A stretch of DNA of 24,353 nt from Isoetes engelmannii (lineage: Eukaryota; Streptophyta; Lycopodiopsida; Isoetales; Isoetaceae): NCBI GenBank assembly GCA_011763485.2, contig JAANSK020212201.1:1-24353 (forward strand), written 5' to 3'. Position 1 is the stretch's first letter; each line of letters opens with the position of its first letter. Below the pieces are notes generated by a model. That model ran no database searches. It was not told the DNA's origin and saw only the letters and a list, made by a program, of their open reading frames with translations. This document shows positions 8,929 to 19,405 of this stretch, piece by piece. A program made the position numbers and the translations under genes.

Positions 8929-10263
8929 GTAATGCAGATGCTATGCACACCCTTTATCATGATTTCCCGAGGAAGTTTTGGTATGATAGAAATGCAAAAG
9001 TATGGAAAACAAGAGAGCGGATGCATGTAGCTCCATCCGTAGGACGCATGTACTTTGTTAATCCATCTGAAGGGGAGCGGTTCTATTTGCGTCTTCTACT
9101 GACTCATGTGCCTGGTCCCACTAGCTTCGACGATCTACGTACAGTTGATGGACAATTGCATCCAGCTTTTAAAGATGTTGTTGTGCAACGTGGATTGGTT
9201 CGAGATGATATGTCTGAGTGGCTTGGATGCCTTAGAGAGGCTTCTATATTATGCATGTCCAACTGCAACACATGTTTGCTATGATTCTATTGCATTGTCA
9301 ACCTGCAAACCCTCTAGCCATATAGATGGAAGCGCGCCATTACATGGTAGATGACTATTTGCACGACGCACGCTCTCAAACTAGAGACTATACCTTGCAT
9401 TGCAGGCAAGTGACCATCTCTTTGACATGGCATTGTATGACATCGATAGGCATCTTAAACCTGCGGGCAATTCTTTAACATCTTTTGGCTTTCATATATC
9501 TGACAAACCCCTTGATCCACACATGTCATGTCTAAGGAAGAAATATTCCATGATAATGAAGAGGATGTGAACTTTGATGTCGATCGGTTGAATCCCGAGC
9601 AGCTTGAAGCATTTGATCATATCATGGATCATGTTATGAATAGATTGAGTGGACTCTTCTTTATAGACGGTCCAGCTCGTACTGGAAAGACATTTCTATA
9701 CAACACTATCTTGGCTTATGTGCACAAAAAAAGTTATATAGCATTTGTTGCATCATCTGGAATTGCATCCATCTTATTTAGAGGAGGCCGAACTGCGCAC
9801 TCTCGATTTAAAATCCCATTACGGGTTGATGAATCCTCTACTTGCAATATTCCAAAACAATCTAGCTTGGCAAAACTAATAAAGGCATGTCACGTTATCA
9901 TATGGGACGAAGCTCCTATGGTTCACAGGCACACATATGAGGCCTTGGATAGGACGCTCCGAGATATAACAGTGGGGGGATTCCAATAGTGTTGGGGGGA
10001 GATTTTCGGCAAGTTTTGCCAGTTGTTCCACGTGGTGGTCGTGCACAAATTGTGAATGCATGCTTGAATAATTCGTACATATGGGAGCATGTTCATCTGC
10101 ATAGAATCAAAATCAATATGCGTGTCATGACTTTAGAAGGACATGATCGGGAGGAACAAGAGTCTTTTGCTGAGTATTTGTTGCGGATTGGGGATGGCTG
10201 AGAACCAACACATGATGATATTGGACCTGAGTCCTACAACGAAGGGCTGAGATTAGAAGGAAT

Positions 10264-10283
10264 GAAGGAAGGAAGGAAGGAAG
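10264..10283 (+). repeat. (GGAA)n microsatellite
   Basis: About five GGAA units just past the point where Helitron homology ends. Confidence 0.8.
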
Positions 10284-10386
10284 TATATTTTAACGTCGTA
10301 GCACTAGCCAGCGTCCTAAGGACATACGACGGCACATGGCATGTTCTTGCAATCCCCCTTCAAGGAGCCCAGGACGTTAAGGGGTA

Positions 10387-10570
10387 GATAATGCCCTGGC
10401 TAGAGGGCGTTATCGGAATAACATTCAAGGGCATTATGGCCATGGCCAAAATAGCGAGGGCGTGCGCGGGGCGCACGCGCGAGCCATTTTGGCCATGGCC
10501 ATAACGCCCGAGAATGCCATAATGCCCGAGAATGTTATTCCCATTAACGCCCGAGGGCCAGGGCGTTATC
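10387..10570. repeat. GC-rich foldback (long inverted repeat)
   Basis: The left arm (10387-10467) starts GATAATGCCCTGGC and contains GGCCATGGCCAAAATAGC. Its imperfect inverse (10471-10570) ends GCCAGGGCGTTATC and contains the matching GCCATTTTGGCCATGGCC. The centre, GCGTGCGC-ggg-GCGCACGC, is a perfect 8-bp stem with a 3-base loop. The right arm is about 19 bases longer, owing to an extra GGGCGTTATGGC-like unit. It resembles a foldback MITE; no certain target duplication was found. It lies about 390 bp upstream of the DRP1 start codon. Confidence 0.85.
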
Positions 10571-10576
10571 GCCCTG

Positions 10577-10694
10577 AACACCCTCCTCCGAGGGTTTTAT
10601 GGGTGTTATCCCTAGGGTGTTACAGGCCTTCACCATAACACCCTAGGGCGTTAAAGGCTGTTTTAAGCTTAGAACCCAAGGAGAGGAGGGTGTT
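10577..10694. repeat. Second foldback built from AGGGTGTTA units
   Basis: AACACCCTCCTC (10577-10588) is perfectly inverted as GAGGAGGGTGTT (10683-10694). Inside it, CCTAGGGTGTTA is inverted as TAACACCCTAGG. The unit resembles the GGGCGTTA motif of the neighbouring larger foldback, so both may derive from one element. Confidence 0.7.
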
Positions 10695-10956
10695 AAGGAT
10701 TAAGCATTTCGTAGGTGCACTTTTAGGGGGAATCGTTTTTTTCTTAAACATAAACAACTACCAAAAATATATGCTCCAAAAAAAGCGACCGTTCTCGCCA
10801 AATAAACGGGCATAAACGGAAAAGCAGATTGACGGCGCAAGTTGTCTTACAACAATTTGGAGCTCATCCTGGCCGTCGGGGAGGGTACAAAAATTTTATC
10901 CTCATTTCCCTCGTTTGTATTGTTCATCATCGTAACGGAGCAAAGGAGCGCTAGCT
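10695..10956 (+). promoter_or_regulatory. Upstream region of DRP1 (promoter and 5' UTR, not resolved)
   Basis: These 260 bp between the foldbacks and the DRP1 start codon must hold the core promoter and leader if transcription starts nearby. I see no clear TATA box. An AT-rich stretch around 10886-10900 and a pyrimidine-rich ATTTCCCTCGTTTG stretch (about 10905-10918) are possible core elements. The start codon context is CTAGCTATGGCG, with a G at +4. Confidence 0.3.
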
Positions 10957-13900
10957 ATGGCGACCATGGAGAGCTTGATCGGGCTTGTAAATCGGATACA
11001 AAGAGCTTGTACCATGCTTGGGGACCATGGCTCTGCAGAAGGAGCCGCTTTACCTACTTTGTGGGAATCTTTGCCTTCTGTCGTCGTCGTCGGTGGCCAG
11101 GTTCTCTCCGATCCTTTATTTCTGTCTTGCATTTGTTTTCCATGCTAGGCATTCCAAAACATTTGCCTTGGATGTCAGTTCAATGATTCTGAAACCTTGC
11201 TTTTAGAGTTCTGGCAAATCATCCGTTTTGGAGAGCATTGTTGGTCGCGACTTTCTTCCAAGGGGTTCAGGTAGTGGAATATGGATTGTGACGTTGTTCA
11301 ATAGCAAATTACATCATTCTTTTTGTTTGATGCTACAGGAATTGTCACCAGAAGGCCTCTTGTTCTGCAGCTGCATAAAACATCAGAGGGCCCAGAGTAT
11401 GCCGAATTTCTTCATATTCAGAGGAAAAGGCTTACAGATTTTGGTAACCCTTGAACGTTTTGAATTTCATGCATGTTTCCCTTAGAGCACGCAGGCCGGC
11501 ATTTTAATAAATATCTTGATCCGGCTTCCAGCGCTTGTCAGGAAGGAAATACAAGATGAGACAGACAGAGTAACAGGGCGTAATAAGCAGATTTCTCCCG
11601 TACCTATCCATCTTAGCATCTATTCACCAAATGGTACTATTCGGACTCTTCAATTGCTGGGCACATTTATTTTTGTTCTGACATAATGTGTTCTGCAGTT
11701 GTCAATTTGACTCTCATAGACTTACCAGGCTTAACAAAAGTTGCAGTAGGTATGTGATGTGATGAACTGTTTCTTTTTTCTTTCAATGCTGACCTTTACA
11801 GGGGTAATGATGCCTGTTTGTTTTCTATGGTATATGAAGACGGTCAGCCAGACAGCATCGTTACTGATATTGAGAACATGGTTCGTTCATATGTTGAAAA
11901 GGTATGCAGAATAGAAATCAAAGCACTGTTTTTCCGTTTGTATCTACCACAATGCAACTCCTCTATAAATGCAGAAAAATTCGATTATACTTGCAATATC
12001 TCCTGCAAATCAAGATATTGCAACTTCAGATGCGATGAAGCTAGCACGTGATGTTGACCCAACAGGTATTTAGAAAATTGACAATAGACAGATTTTCCAT
12101 CTCTAGATTAGAGTGACTTTAACTAAATATAGCTTTTCCAGGTGAAAGCAAATTTCTAACAATACATTTGCCATCGCTAGATTAGAATGTATATTGCAGT
12201 GACTTAAACACTATTTATAACTGTCCCAGGTGAAAGGACATTTGGAGTATTGACAAAGCTGGACCTCATGGATAAGGGCACCAATGCCCTTGATGTGAGT
12301 TTTAAAATTTGTCAGTCAGTTTATGTTTTGCCTCCCTGTGTGATCAACTGCCTGTTTCTTCAGGAAAAATGAAATTGAAGCATGAATATAGTTAGAGGCT
12401 GCTTTCTATCTACTGGTTTATATTGCCTCTAAGCCTTCCACTTAACTGCTATTAATGCTCAATTGATTGTATTCTATGCTGGATCTTTCCTGTTAGAACA
12501 CATGTATGTTTAGCAAGCGTAAGTCGACTAAGTTGTTTTGAGAGGTCAACATTGTTTATTGCTCAAATAAGGAACTCGACTTGTGTTATTGAAATAGTGC
12601 TTGAAGAGAGGGTGTTGTCCCTGTTTCTGACCATTTTGTTTAGTAGTACATAAACTCCGTAGAAGGATTTTTAAGGAGTCTTTATCCAGCAAGCGTAAGT
12701 CGGCTAAGTTGTTTGATCACTTAGAGAGGCTACTTCTTAACATTGTTTATTGCTTAAAGAAAGGAACTGGACTTGTGTTATTGAATTTAAAAGCTAACGA
12801 ATACTTGAAGAGAGAGTGATGTTCCTGTTTTTGTCAATTTTGTTTAGTAGTCCTTAGAAGGATTTCTTCTGCACATCCATCTGTCTTTTATATCGGATGA
12901 TGGTTAAATCTTCCATTTATTCATAGGTATTTTTGTTGTGCTTATGGATAATTCTTGTACATCCTGTAGGTCTTGGAAGGGCGAGCATACAGGTTACAAC
13001 ATCCTTGGGTGGGAGTAGTTAACCGTTCGCAGGCTGACATAAACCAGAGTGTTGATATGGTAGCAGCAAGGCAGCGAGAGCGTGCATATTTTGCTCATAG
13101 TCCAGAATATGGACATTTATCTAATAGAATGGGATCAGAATATTTGGGCAAGATTTTATCTTGGGTAAGTACATGAATATGAACTAATTTATATAATTTT
13201 CAGCTGCCCTTGATAGTCTGCACGAGTTCTTAACGTTATTGGTGATATCTGCAGCATCTAGAAAATATTATTAAAAACCGCATGCCCAGTATTCAAGCTC
13301 TTATAAATAAGTCAATTGATGAGCTGGAGACAGAGCTTGATCAGCTGGGCAAGCCAGTAGCAGTTGATCCTGGGGTAATGGTAATTGCTGCTTGTATTTG
13401 CCTTAATCTTTTCATAATGCCTGCTTGTGCGCCTATTCAGGCACAACTTTATACAATTCTGGAGCTTTGTCGTGCTTATGATCATGTTTATAAATCTCAC
13501 CTGGATGGCAGGTGAACTAATTTTCTTAAAGATGAACACATTTTTTAATCTGTTCCTTGTTTGTTGATCTTTAAGTTCTTATAAAACCTTCTGACATTCT
13601 ATACAGCCGTCCAGGTGGTGAACGCATCTATACAGTCTTTGATACTCAGCTTCCTGCAGCTCTAAAAAAGTTGCCTTTTGATCGGCACCTATCAGTACAG
13701 AATGTACGGAAGGTTGTGTTAGAAGCTGATGGCTATCAGCCACACTTGATAGCTCCTGAACAAGGATATAGGCGTCTTATAGAAGGTGCTCTTACTCTTT
13801 TCAGAGGTCCGGCAGATGCGGTTGTGGATGCGGTAATCAGATTTTATCTGGATTTTTGACAAAATCTTGGTGACTAATATCTGTCTTGATCTATGTATAG

Positions 13901-14668
13901 GTGCATTTCATATTAAAAGACCTAGCCCGGAAAGCAATTTCTGAGACACAGGTACGCTCATCACAGACTTTAATTGCATCGTGCTTAGTGAACCAAGGAA
14001 TATTGACCAACCTCTTGTTGCTGTAGGAACTGAAGCGTTTTCCATCCTTACAAGCTGAAATTGCAGCTGCAGCAATCGAAGCACTTGAAAGGCTTCGAGA
14101 AGAGGGCAGAAAATTTGTCATGCGTTTGGTAGATATGGAATCGAGCTACTTGACAGTGGATTTCTTTCGTAAGTTGCCTCAAGAAATGGAAAGAGGAGGG
14201 AATGCTTCTTCCACAACATCAGATCGATATGGTGAAGCACATTTGCGGAAAATAGGTGAGTAATTTTGCTTTCTTGTTAAACAGACTTCAGGAGCTAATG
14301 CTTACCAATCTATCAGGATCCAATGTTTCTTCATATATTTGGATGGTCTGTGAAACTTTAAGAGTATCAATCCCAAAGGCAGCTGTACACTGTCAAGTTC
14401 GCGAAGCCAGACGTTCCTTACTTGACAATTTTTACACGCAAGTTGGCAAAAGAGAGGTATGACTCTTCGATCCATACACCATTCCCATTAGCATAAAGTA
14501 TGTCAAGGTAATTGAGTTCAGCTTAAATACAATATGCAGGGAAAGGAACTTTCACAAATGCTTGATGAAGATCCAGCCCTAATGGAAAGACGAAGTGCAT
14601 GTACAAAGAGGTTAGCGCTTTATAAGAGTGCCCGTGATGAGATAGATGCAGTTGTTTGGGGCAAGTGA
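10957..14668 (+). CDS. DRP1: Dynamin-related protein 1 (phragmoplastin-type GTPase), 16 exons
   Basis: A complete gene of 614 codons. Exons: 10957-11100, 11207-11270, 11339-11443, 11532-11633, 11699-11749, 11840-11901, 11975-12065, 12230-12294, 12970-13164, 13255-13374, 13441-13511, 13607-13832, 13901-13951, 14027-14255, 14317-14456, 14540-14668. All introns are GT/AG, all phases agree, and there is no internal stop. The start [18 protein letters not shown] is the DRP1 signature. GTPase motifs: P-loop GGQSSGKSS (residues 46-54, split by intron 1), DLPG (146-149), TKLD (215-218), VNRSQAD (245-251). The middle domain ([18 protein letters not shown]) and GTPase effector domain (about 526-612) follow. 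There is no PH or proline-rich domain, as in DRP1; length matches the family. DRP1 polymerises on clathrin-coated pits and the cell plate to drive membrane fission (family knowledge). Residue 293 is Trp where Gln is usual. Which DRP1 paralogue it is cannot be told. Confidence 0.96.
12076..12238 (+). repeat. Duplicated 3' splice-site region in DRP1 intron 7
   Basis: Two diverged copies of a segment about 70 bp long lie in tandem. Each contains CTAGATTAGA and ends at an acceptor followed by GTGAAAG: CTTTTCCAG|GTGAAAGCA (cut at 12141) and TGTCCCAG|GTGAAAGGA (cut at 12229). Only the second leads into the conserved [12 protein letters not shown] exon. Use of the first would hit TAG at 12183-12185. 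Confidence 0.75.
12512..12867 (+). repeat. Tandem duplication (about 176 bp) in DRP1 intron 8
   Basis: AGCAAGCGTAAGTCG occurs at 12512 and again at 12688. The following sequence is shared with substitutions and small indels: CTAAGTTGTTT, AACATTGTTTATTGCT, GACTTGTGTTATTGAA, CTTGAAGAGAG, TTTTGTTTAGTAGT and TTAGAAGGATTT-like blocks. It largely accounts for intron 8 being 675 bp while the other introns are 61-164 bp. Confidence 0.85.
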
Positions 14669-15589
14669 ACATGTGTTGGAGACAACATTTGTTAATGCCA
14701 GATGTATATTCCTCTGCCTTGTTTGATTTTTCTTGTCCATAAGAGGTAGCATACTAGACGCGGCTGTGCTGTGACTCCAGGTAACGGTATGAAGTGGCAT
14801 CTGTTTTCTGCCATCTTTCCGTACTGAAGTCATTGGATCAAATCCTCTTTGTCCAATTTAACTTTTTATGAATGATCCAGCTTTGTAGAGAACTTTCTTG
14901 ATTTATATGGCAAGGTTACTGGTCCAGAAAAAACATTAGGACGTGCCAACCTTTGAATACCAGGGGCACATAGTTTATCTGCCTGGTATGTCATAGCTTA
15001 CTCACTGCAGATCACTGATCTGCCTCATACATGCCAAAGAGCTGATATTGCATGAACTATTTAGCAGTGTCATCATGCAGCTCACGGAATAAAGAATAGC
15101 CGCCTTCTGTGTATTGAAGTTTGTTCCTTGACGAGTCAAATTTGTTCGGCTGTGGGTTATGGTATTTGGTGGAATCTTAAAAATATCTAGGAGTTGAAAT
15201 CAAATGCACTTGATCATGGTTGTGCAGATTCAATTTATGATTCATCGTTGGATCTATGCTATAATAAGCTAAATACACTGGCAACTGGATAATTAAAGGT
15301 GGCCTCTAATTTAGCTTTTACTTATTGGTGGTTGCCATGGTATTGTGTGATACGAACTATCGGGAGGTCAAAAAATGCAATCGGTAGAGCACGATTTATA
15401 TTATGTTGTTGGAAAGTGGATGTTTTCCACTCGAGGTGCATGCAGCAACAAGAGAATTAAAATACAGGGATGTCTAAGGAACCAAATTGGTTGGTGTTGC
15501 TAGCTATCAGAGTTTCATAAAATGTCTCAAGAAGGGAAAGCATGTTGGTTTTCTAGCTTGTTTTGGTTTGCAAGGTTGAAGTGCAATAA
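14669..15589 (+). other. DRP1 3' UTR and flank
   Basis: No coding frame of interest was seen. An AATAAA at 15089-15094 is a possible polyadenylation signal, which would give a 3' UTR of about 430 nt. This is weak evidence, since no transcript end can be seen. The interval ends at the poly(T) that marks the LINE tail. Confidence 0.35.
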
Positions 15590-16850
15590 TTTTTTTTTTT
15601 TTTTATTGAAGGATATTTTTATTCATTGTCAACAAGAAGTACAGCTTAATTCTATGTGATAACAATCCACTCGCTTAGTCCAATCGGATATGCGAAGGTA
15701 ATCACATAGTGAAAGTATACACATTACATCGCAAGTGTCTAAAAAAACTTTCCCACATCTCTAAGCCTGATGCTTTGTCTGCATAGCACCAACCTGCTTA
15801 CTGAGTTTGGATTTAAGAGAGGTCAAAATCTCAGAAGCATGTGTATATTTTTGAGAGAACACAAATGTTCTCCGCCTCTTCCATATGATCCAAAGAAGCC
15901 AGCTTTTGCTTAAGTGTATGGCCATTTTCTTTAAAGAGGACCACCTCGGGGGATATAATCCTAGCACAATTTGCACAAGAGGAATTGAGATTTCGGATAC
16001 CTCTTTCAAACGAACCCAACTGGTCTAGACATCGATACAGTCAATAAAACAATGCTCTATTGTTTCATCCACGTAATCACACATTGGACATGCAGGGCTA
16101 ACCTGTGCGTCAAATTTGCAAACCAAATGATTAGTCCTTAGAACCCTGTGGATGATTTGCCAATTGAGAGTTTGTACTTTTGGTGGAAGCGGGTTCTTCC
16201 ACACGTGTTTCCAAATTCTCTTCAATTCGTTTTCAGTTATCTGTGTAGACCGTTTTGGCGATATGTATAGTAACTCGTTTGAGTGGAGGAGCTTATAACA
16301 ATTAGAGACGGAGCAGCATTCCTCCAAGACCTCATGATTCCTACCATAGGTCTTGCATAGTAAGGAATGCTCTCTACCACCGACTCCCATATTTTCTTAT
16401 CTCCCTCACGCAAGTTGAACCTCTCCTGGAAGTCGCGCCACGAAAGTAGAACACGTTGAGAATATTAGTCACCCACATAATTGATCCCAAATGATGACCA
16501 CCTCCGTTGACTCCTTATATCCACTAAGGAAAATAAAGGCTTCGGATCATCGTTAGTTTCTATAGCTAGTCACCACACAGGCATCGCAACTGAGTGACAA
16601 TTTTCTGTACTCAGCTGCCATAAATCTTTAAATGTTTCCCAAGCCTTAAGCAAGCCTTTCAAGAAGGGTGATGCACCAGGATAAGGCTTCAGCTTGTAAA
16701 AAGGTGCCCATGGCAAAGCAGCCTGCATGGAGACCTTATCACAAGGGACACAGTGTTGCAATGACTGAGGGAAGTAAAATTTCAGTACTATCTTAACTCA
16801 AGGTAGACCATAAGGCACAAGCATACCTTGAATGGTGCATGCCATGGCAC
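15590..16850 (-). pseudogene. 5'-truncated LINE (L1-type ORF2 C-terminus), minus strand
   Basis: The element is read from about 16850 down to 15605 and ends in a 15-base poly(A) tail (T run at 15590-15604 on plus), as LINEs do. Encoded order: FYFPQSLQHCVP (about 16770), GASPFLKGLLKAWETF, SWRDFQERFNLRE, then the zf-RVT zinc-binding domain with KNPLPPKVQTLNWQIIHRVL and CPMC...ETIEHC.IDC (about 16040-16220), then WLLWIIWKRRRTFVF and a basic tail ending at 15761. The 16025-16390 and 15761-16009 frames are in phase, separated by one TAG at 16025-16027 plus the few codons up to the next ATG. A frameshift lies near 16350-16390 and a stop at 16570. No reverse transcriptase core is present. I could not find a convincing target-site duplication. 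Confidence 0.85.
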
Positions 16851-17365
16851 AGATGCAAATGAGCACTCATCATTTGGATATGGAAACTGGCAAATAGAAC
16901 AATATACTACATGAAGGTTGTTTTTGCTTGCCATATCTCATTACGAGCTACAATGACAGTGGAGGTAGAGTTTTTTGGCACGGTTCAAAAAACATTTTAA
17001 CCTCTACCAGATAATTTTCCGCCTCTATAAACTATGTACCAGATTTATATATAATATAACATTATAAAAATATACCGGATTTCACATTAACCTATACTTT
17101 TTTGAATTGGAATTTTTCCAGCGACTAAACATTTAGATCGACAATTTTGAAAGTGGACGAGACGGAACAAAGGGTTTATTGGTGTATTATTTGAACCCTG
17201 GTTTTTGGGTTGCCCTTAAGGCCAAACCCTTGTGAGGTATAAAGCATATTTTAGGTATATGCCAGTATACCTGATATGCTTTGTGACTGGCCTAAACTTG
17301 CCATCCCCGGTCACTCTGCCCGTCGTCCGTTCATTGTAATAGGAGCCTCCACCATAGCTGAAGCT
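16851..17365. other. Intergenic interval, nothing recognised
   Basis: No credible gene, repeat family or RNA was seen. The first part may still hold unrecognisable LINE sequence; the middle (about 16980-17110) is AT-rich. Confidence 0.5.
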
Positions 17366-18109
17366 TTAGGCCCCTGTTTCCATGAGGGTTCAGGGGACCC
17401 GAACGACCCTGTTCACGTGCGCCCAGGTCGAGCCTTTTTTTGGGCCTGGTTTCCATGAACCCAGCCGACCTTGCAGACCCGACTTCAATATTTCCACCGG
17501 ATGCACTCACAGGTAACCGATTGGGTGTTCAGCTCCGGAAATACAGAAGCAAAGAGCGTAGATCAAAGAGCAGCTAACTAACATACGAATGTGCTGGAAT
17601 GCCACTAACACACGAATGCTACAAACAATTTTTATTGTGATGGAATGAGGCACAACAGGCCGAAATTAGGCAGAGGAAGAAAAATTTTCTCACCTTCAAC
17701 AGCTTTGGCATTATCGAATTCGTCCTGATGATGTCTCTGATCCAACGCACAATCGATTCCAGCTACTACACAACTGCAGATTCTCACCCAAGCACTTTCT
17801 ACGGATGAAATGGGGCTTCCGGATTGCATCTTTATGTTCTATGACTTGCTTGATTGGCTCCTGTAATTCTTCTTGAGCAATGCAAAATTGGCTCCTGTAA
17901 TTTTTTACTGGTTGTGAGTTGTAATCTAATTTAGATTACCTGTAGCAACCTGGATGGGGTCGCTCAAAAACCCCCCTTTTCTGAGAGCCCAAGGCAAATT
18001 TTGGGCCACGTAGGCAGTCAGGTCGGGCAGGAGCCTCATAAGAACTGGCCAGGCTGCGCCCTGGCTTCCAAGTCCAGGTCGAAATCAACTCGATGGAAAC
18101 GCAACCTTA
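17366..18109. mobile_element. Possible Tourist/PIF-like non-autonomous element (17369-18106)
   Basis: The left end is TTA|GGCCCCTGTTTCCATGA. The right end, read inverted, is TAA|GGTTGCGTTTCCATCGA on the complementary strand, i.e. ...GGAAACGCAACC|TTA on plus. That gives a TTA target duplication and imperfect inverted ends of about 17 bp around the shared GTTTCCAT. A 738-bp body without transposase and a TTA duplication fit PIF/Harbinger (Tourist) MITEs. A second TIR-like copy, GGGCCTGGTTTCCATGA, starts near 17440, so the true left border is uncertain and nesting is possible. Confidence 0.4.
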
Positions 18110-19405
18110 ATCTGGAGTGGTTGGTCGTGTATGTTGCTATTTGAGGCAACGACCGACCCTTGGGGAAGCATGAAACATACGGCTATGGATACCCTGCTTG
18201 CAAGCCCGCCGTTATTTGGAAGAAGGAATCGTCGCATCCCCAGCTCCGGCGCCCACATCATCTCTGTCATTAACCTATTTCTCGCCATAGCTCAAACACG
18301 GGTGGTGTTTCTTGCTTAAATCCCGCAGTAGGGTTTTTTTTTTTTTTTTCCCTGTTTGAATCAAAGAAGGATTTTATTGATTTGGGTTGTGGATTAAATG
18401 GTGCAGGAACTTCGGTTTCTCCCGATTCTGGAGATTTGAAGAGCTCAAGAAAGGGCAAAGGGCATTCTGAGTAACCACCATCGCTCTGAGTTCTTCACCT
18501 CCGGCAAGTATTTAAATCAGCCAAATCATCCCCCCTTCTAGTAAGAAATTTAAACTGAGTGTCAGCAGATCAATCCAACTCCGATGCATTCTCTCTGTAG
18601 ATCTGATGGGGAGATCAAATCACTTGAAATATAAGGTTATGCCCAGTAAAAAAAATGGCACCTGCGGTTTTTTATTCTGGAGTTTTTTGACCTGATGCAT
18701 GGGAGTTTCTGTTGCGGTTTTAAAGTCTGCAGGATTTGCCCCTGAAGTCTGCCATGGATTTGTTCTGATGCATGTCTCAATTGTAATGTGTTTCACATTC
18801 TTTATGCTTATCTTTGTATTTATGCTCATTTCGATTTGTCACATGAATTAGGAGTTGCCACACCTTCTTCAGTTTTGGGGCTGCATCTAGGTTCGGCGTA
18901 GAGAAAAAGCCTACATTTTAGATACCGAATTTGGCGAGAAAAACCCCATAGGGCTACAAATGTAGGCAAGAGCTGAACAGAATCATGCTGGAGAGATTAA
19001 AATAGGATGAAGAAAGAACGTGAAAAACGTTTTATTCTGGAAGAGGGCAATATTTTTGTGGGGATCAAAGGGGGCAAAACTTTGAGCAGATCCATGTTGG
19101 ATGAATAGTCGGCCATTCCTTCAAATTGCATGTTGTGTGCGATTCTTCAAAATCTAAGGTATTTGCTTAATCTTCCAAGCTTCTTCATGAATGAATGGTC
19201 AGTAGCTTCAGAGCTGTAGTTTTTGTCACAATGCTAGCTTCCAAAAATTCCTTTTCTTTTCCTTGCCGTAGACGTCTTATGGCAAGAAGCAGGATGATTT
19301 TTGTGGATCTAGCCGGGGCTGGCGAGATGCTGGCCTGCTGATAAATCGGAGAAGGACGTAATTTATTGCTCTTTGTGTTGGCCTTTGCTTGCAGGGTAGT
19401 GAGCT
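18110..19405. other. Intergenic interval with a poly(T) run and one stem-loop
   Basis: No gene was recognised. A 16-base T run (18334-18349) could be the tail of a short minus-strand retroelement, but no body was recognised upstream of it. GCCTACATTT (18909-18918) and AAATGTAGGC (18958-18967) form a perfect 10-bp inverted repeat with a 39-base loop. Short reading frames here show no domain resemblance. Confidence 0.45.

Larger units (their letters stand above)
6301..10243 (+). pseudogene. Helitron Rep/PIF1-like helicase pseudogene
   Basis: A nearly full-length but broken rolling-circle transposon protein read across several frames. In order: a basic N-terminus and C-x-x-C/CC zinc-binding region with FRTNIRKYNN (6346-6780); AYSFRVNG and GSLLP segments (6804-7055); AYDALHFVLMFPYGTDGWH (about 7258-7320); the Rep core with NPKWDEI and the HUH motif HVH (8133-8141); a YLYKVYKG segment one residue shorter than the usual YLxKYxxKG, which may remove a catalytic tyrosine (about 8510-8535); FYLRLLL (about 9080). 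The PIF1-like helicase follows from 9528, with Walker A GPARTGKT (9669-9692), Walker B WDEAP and GGDFRQ (near 9990). Breaks: in-frame stop at 7229, frameshift near 8200-8215, TGA in DN*WVVPYN (8423), frameshifts near 9245 and 9980, TGA at 10199. Homology ends near 10243, before the helicase C-terminus. An intron-like gap (8835-8928) and a MITE (7400-7644) interrupt it. Confidence 0.9.

Noticed and set aside
10297-10340. Small hairpin GTCGTA...TACGAC as a Helitron 3' terminus
   Set aside because: A short stem is present but no CTRR end follows at the expected distance, so the Helitron terminus cannot be placed here.
10957-11186. Overlapping frames at 10842-11206 on both strands
   Set aside because: They are shadows of DRP1 exon 1 or read through intron 1.
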